Source: Onchocerca volvulus (lineage: Eukaryota; Nematoda; Chromadorea; Rhabditida; Onchocercidae). Taken from it: DNA of 64,000 bases. Made by a program: the position numbers and the translations under genes. Below, piece after piece: positions 60,002 to 64,000 of this stretch. Below the pieces are notes generated by a model. It saw nothing but the letters and a program-made list of their open reading frames with translations, made no database searches and was not told the origin of the DNA. Numbering within the stretch: the stretch's first letter is position 1; each line of letters opens with the position of its first letter. Location of the stretch: NCBI GenBank assembly GCA_000499405.2, contig HG738140.1, positions 8,707,560 through 8,771,559 on the forward strand, written 5' to 3'.

Positions 60002-63000
60002 ATTTTAACATAATATTTGTATCTTTGATATACTTCAATCTTCGCTTCGGTTTAAGTATTTTTATATATTTTACTTTTATTCTATTTCTTAGAAACTTTG
60101 AATAATTTAGGGAAAAATCTTTTAAAATATTCATAATTATTTTCAGTAATTTTTTCCTTCCTTACTTCACATAGATGAAAATTTTATATGTTTCAACTCT
60201 CATCTGCATACATTATACAGTTTTAAATTTTAACATGATTACTATATTTTTGAAAATAACTTTTTTCTCCTTTTCTTATATGAAAAATTGGATTGAGTTT
60301 GGCATACAGTATATATAGCAATGTGTCCGTCAAGTGTTAATGGTTCTGATATACTGCTTTAATTCTGTCGAAAAGAAACAGATTCCTGAATCGTGAATTA
60401 TGTAGAAGTAAAAGTGAAGAGAAACATTTTTTATGTCGTATATTTCGTCATTGAACATCTTTCGTAAACAATGTTATTGGAATGCCATTTATTATCTCTT
60501 TTACTTTTTCCACTCCTTTGTAATTAAGTATTAATGTTTTGCTTGTATCCTCCTTTGATCTCTCTTATACATAGTGCGTCATTCTTTTACATATGACATC
60601 GCCATTTTTATACATAATTGTTGAGTTTTGTTTTCTAATTTGTTCGAAATCATTCAGGTTTAGTGCGCTCAATTAATATTGTTTTATATTAATGATAGTA
60701 GAAATATCTCTCTTTTGTGGAAGGTGCTCTGATGTTAATATTCAATTTAAGTAATGTCAGAGACACTCACAGCTATTAATCTTTGATATTCTTTAGATGT
60801 TTTTATTTTCTGATATATTCCAATTTCCTTTTCCTTCTTTAGATATTTTTGTCATCTGATACATTCCAAAACTTTTAAAATATTATTAGAAAGAAAATTC
60901 GTATTAATAATTGTCGTTTGTCCAAAATTTCACACTTTGATTGAGATAACATATTTGAAAAATTTCTTTTTATATGTAAAGTAAAAGGAAACTGATTATG
61001 ATAAAAATAACAGCGTGTTTGTATAAAACTGATCGAATAAAAAAATATCCGGTTTCGAAATTTACACATTGTTCGCAAATATATAGACATGAATGTTTAG
61101 TACATTGTCGAAGTTGAAGATCAAGAATAAATCTAGCTGTCATCCCGTTATCATCCGTCCCTTAATATCACTGGTAAAACTAACGATTGAATTACTTATA
61201 ATGCAATTATTACTTATGATTTGATCAGCTGATATTGACGAAATTCCCATTTAGCACCACATGTTGCAAATATGCAGCTGCATTATGCATTATAATATAA
61301 GAATATCAATTCATTAAAAGACTATTAAAAAAAAGAAAGAGAACGTAAAATTTTTTAAAACAAATTATATATATATATTTATTTATTTATATGCATCGCT
61401 TTTCAGCCACTTGTTTTAAATAAAGAGTACTTCAGTTTTATATAGACATTTCATCAATAGCACTGATTTTAGAATTTGTTTTCAGAAAATTGAGGATTAA
61501 ATTTTGTTAAGCTGAAAGCGTAGGTTTTTTCAATTCCAAAGGTAACTAATTAATGGGGAGGAAGCTATTTTGTTAAGACTTTGTCTTCTGTTCAGTTTTT
61601 TGCTCTTAGTAATTTGAAAGTGATAAATCACTTTTATTCAAGGAAAACTTATTATTTGGAAGTTTTTGATTCAACCAAAAGATAGACATGGAGTATTTTA
61701 GATGCTACCAAGGCAACAAATCAGCGAATTGCGAGATGAAATTAAAGTTAAGGAATTATATTAATAAGCTGTCGAACAATTTTTTTCAGTTTTACATCAT
61801 TCCTACGGCATAAATACAATTACTTCACAGTTTAGTTCAGTGATAATAAAATGTATTAATATATCTTTTTTACTGCATCAAAATTCGCCAAAAAAAAAAG
61901 AAATTAAATTTATTAGGATAATTTTAATCCAGATTTTATGGACTTCTTAGGAATGAATGAAAACTCAAGAACTGGTTCCAGATATTTGGTTCTCATCAAG
62001 ATACTTGTTTCTAAAGTGAGATTGATGAAATGAGGTTAGCCAAATTTTTGACTAGAATCGATGAGATTTTGACATCTTTTAGGATAATTGCAGACAGAGA
62101 TGATGTTGGAGCTACTCTTCTGATCTATGATGTTTTGTGCTTAGAGAAGTTTTATGTTTTTTGTTGTGGTTTTTTTGTTGTTTTATTTTTCTTTTTGTTG
62201 TAAATTTTTATGTTTTTCAGATTTTATTCTTCTAAGACTTAATATTAAAAAAAATTTCTTTCGCAGCTGGACAAAAAATGCTCTGTTTATGCTTCTTCTT
62301 CAATCAAATTTAATACTAATTAAATTTATAATATTAGATAATAAATAATCATTTCCAAAAATATTTGGTTAGTACAGCTGCGCTTTTGCATTGTTAAAAT
62401 TTGCTATTTGGTATTGGGATGTATTCTTAAACAAGCGTGCTTACCATTTATATCATTTCAATACACACTTCTGCCTTATATTTCCTAGTGATTATTAATG
62501 ACTAATATTTTAGGATGAATTCAACTAATTTTTTCACGATTTCGAACAGAAACACAATTTGATGTCTTCTGTTAATCCAATCCATTATAACTTTCTGAAT
62601 CCCGGCTAAATTATTGAGATATAGAATGATGGAATGTAAATACACAAGAAACCCATAACATCTTCAGCCAATAATTCCTGCCCGCATATCTCAAAAATCA
62701 CCATTTGTCATATTCAGCTAATCAAGCATTTCGACAATTTTTGCGCAGAAAATGCTTTTCAAAAACTCGTCGAGAAGATGAATAAAGAAAGTAGCAAGAA
62801 CAATTCGGATCAATTTCTTTTTTTAATCTACTCAATTTATCACATGAAATTAATTATCAATTTATCGGAAAAAAATGTCAAAGCAGGCTTAGCATCGATT
62901 CATTTTCTATACGTAATGGTTTGAACTAGTTGGAAAAAGACTCCTCTTCACTTCCAGTAACCCAATCAAAACTCGGAAAAATAGCAATCATACTAAGAAC

Positions 63001-63379
63001 TTCATGATCTAATCAAATTAATAGAAAGGATAAATTGGGTCCAACAACGATTGTCTGGCTAGTTGATTGGAGATTTGATGAAATTAATGACGGAAATTAG
63101 GAGTGTGTTGGAGAAGAGAAGCAGGGATCGATGAAACTGGGGTGATGCGATGGTGAGTAATGTAGAGAATGAGAAAAGAAGGAGAGATAGGGATAGTGTG
63201 TGAAATAGGACTGGAAGGATATTTGTGAAAAGAACTTAATTAAGTGATAATCTAAAGAAAGAGAGAGAGAAGAGAGAACTGGGGTGAGGAAGATTCGAAA
63301 GAGTGATAAAGATTTGAAATAGTGCATTATGAATAAATTTGGGAAGGGGAAAGAAGGAAACGTTTCTTTTCATCCCTAA
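60002..63379. other. intergenic region trr-1 / LYRM4-like
   Basis: No gene is supported. It is AT-rich with a short AT repeat at about 61366-61390. No canonical AATAAA lies near the trr-1 stop; the nearest that I noticed is at 61035-61040, so trr-1 may use a variant signal such as the AATAAT around 60104. The right end (about 63,100-63,360) is strongly purine-rich and is described separately. Confidence 0.5.
63100..63360 (+). promoter_or_regulatory. purine-rich (GA) stretch upstream of the LYRM4-like gene
   Basis: The plus strand is dominated by G and A, with repeated GAGA, AGAGAG and GGAAG steps, ending about 50 bp before the gene's 5' acceptor. Position suggests a promoter or outron. ORFs on the minus strand here are Ser/Leu/Phe-rich by composition only. 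Confidence 0.4.
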
Positions 63380-63382
63380 CAG
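63380..63382 (+). promoter_or_regulatory. likely spliced-leader or 5'UTR acceptor of the LYRM4-like gene
   Basis: A pyrimidine-rich TTTCTTTTCATCCCTAACAG ends here. Only 30 nt without an ATG separate it from the start at 63413, typical of a nematode trans-splice site. Confidence 0.55.
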
Positions 63383-63412
63383 TTGACTCGAGAATTGTGG
63401 TGACCAAATCGG

Positions 63413-63801
63413 ATGGAGAGCATTCCACGGACTGGTTGGATCCATCTCTACAAGCAGTTGCTGCGATCTGCCTCACAGGTACGTTGATTCTCACGCATCA
63501 TCATTCCGGAAGTGTCTTCCTAGTTCTTTTCGATGTGTCCGTCTTCCATCTCCAATAAGTGATGCTCGCTGGGAAGAAATGATCACGAAACTTATCCCTA
63601 AATCGATTTCTCATTCCCGAAATCTTTAATTGTCGTGTTGGTTGACAAATTACTTCTAAGATTACTTTTCTGCGAGAATCGCTATTGTTGTTTTTTTAGT
63701 TTCCGCAGTATAATTATCGGGAGTTTTTCAAACGAAGAATACGCGATCACTTTACGGCAGCTGTGAAAAACAACAACGTCTCACAAACCGAATTTTACGA
63801 G
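63413..63801 (+). CDS. LYRM4: ISD11/LYRM4-like LYR-motif protein, 5' part (gene continues past window)
   Basis: LYRM4/ISD11 stabilises the cysteine desulfurase NFS1 in the mitochondrial matrix for Fe-S cluster assembly. Two exons are clear: 63413-63478 (22 codons, MESIPRTGWIHLYKQLLR) and 63700-63801 (34 codons, FPQYNYREFFKRRIRDHF, ending SQTEFYE). The LYK tripeptide stands for the LYR motif; YNYR and RRIRD are characteristic of LYRM4 rather than other LYRM proteins. The donors (GTACGT, GTATCC) and the exon 2 acceptor (TTTTTTTAG) are sound. The start is the first ATG after the 63380-63382 acceptor. The rest of the protein (human total is about 91 aa) is beyond or near the window end. An open stretch after an AG at 63922-63923 could be exon 3, but its translation (LGALRSIFGR) is not convincingly LYRM4-like. 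Confidence 0.82.
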
Positions 63802-64000
63802 GTATCCATCATTACCATAGTTTTAAATATTATTAATTGTTCTTACAAATAATATTCGGGATATCCGGTCTTATCATTTTGAAGCTCCCTTTAGTATATT
63901 TTGTATAATTGAAACTAGCTCAGTTAGGAGCACTGCGATCTATCTTCGGTAGATGTGATTATACTTTTCCAGTACTTTCATCAAAAAATAGTGAGATCAC

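Noticed and set aside
63097..63445. Minus-strand Ser/Leu/Phe-rich ORFs
   Set aside because: Explained by the purine-rich plus strand upstream of the LYRM4-like gene.

Overview
The window looks like nuclear DNA of a parasitic nematode, most likely a filarial or related spirurine worm. It is AT-rich and has many short GT-AG introns ending in TTTCAG-like acceptors, microsatellites and long T tracts. It encodes a G-protein beta subunit nearly identical to the C. elegans GPB-1 as I remember it. I see no bacterial-style operons, no Wolbachia-like insert and no CRISPR array. The species cannot be fixed from this sequence alone.

Layout. (1) 219-8001, minus strand: complete seven-exon gpb-1 gene (Gbeta, 340 aa). 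(2) 8002-12919: non-coding stretch with CA microsatellites, a palindrome and a hairpin. (3) 12920-14342, minus strand: three-exon hairy/E(spl)-type bHLH-Orange repressor (LIN-22-like, 289 aa) ending in WRPF instead of the usual WRPW. A 33-bp tandem duplication lies just upstream. (4) 14343-25270: about 11 kb between two divergent genes, with no supportable gene but with GC-richer islands and a repeat-rich patch near 16.0-16.4 kb. (5) 25271-60001, plus strand: one giant TRRAP/Tra1 gene (trr-1). I reconstructed it by hand as 85 exons that stay in frame from ATG to stop (12,315 nt, 4,104 aa), with HEAT, FAT, pseudokinase and FATC regions. (6) 60002-63412: non-coding, with a purine-rich stretch at its right end. 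(7) 63413 to the window end, plus strand: 5' part of an ISD11/LYRM4-like LYR-motif gene, cut off by the window.

The four genes do not form a pathway. GPB-1 works in heterotrimeric G-protein signalling, the bHLH factor in cell-fate repression, TRRAP as the scaffold of histone acetyltransferase complexes, and LYRM4 in mitochondrial Fe-S cluster assembly. What they share is architecture: each has a 3' splice acceptor 30-77 nt upstream of its ATG with no ATG in between, as expected if the messages receive a spliced leader or have a 5'UTR intron.

I found no clear novel multi-gene system. The observations most worth checking are the WRPF terminus, the duplicated element upstream of the hairy-like gene, the DFG-like aspartate kept in an otherwise degenerate TRRAP kinase domain, the strand bias of homopolymer tracts, and the possible regulatory islands in the 11-kb gap.
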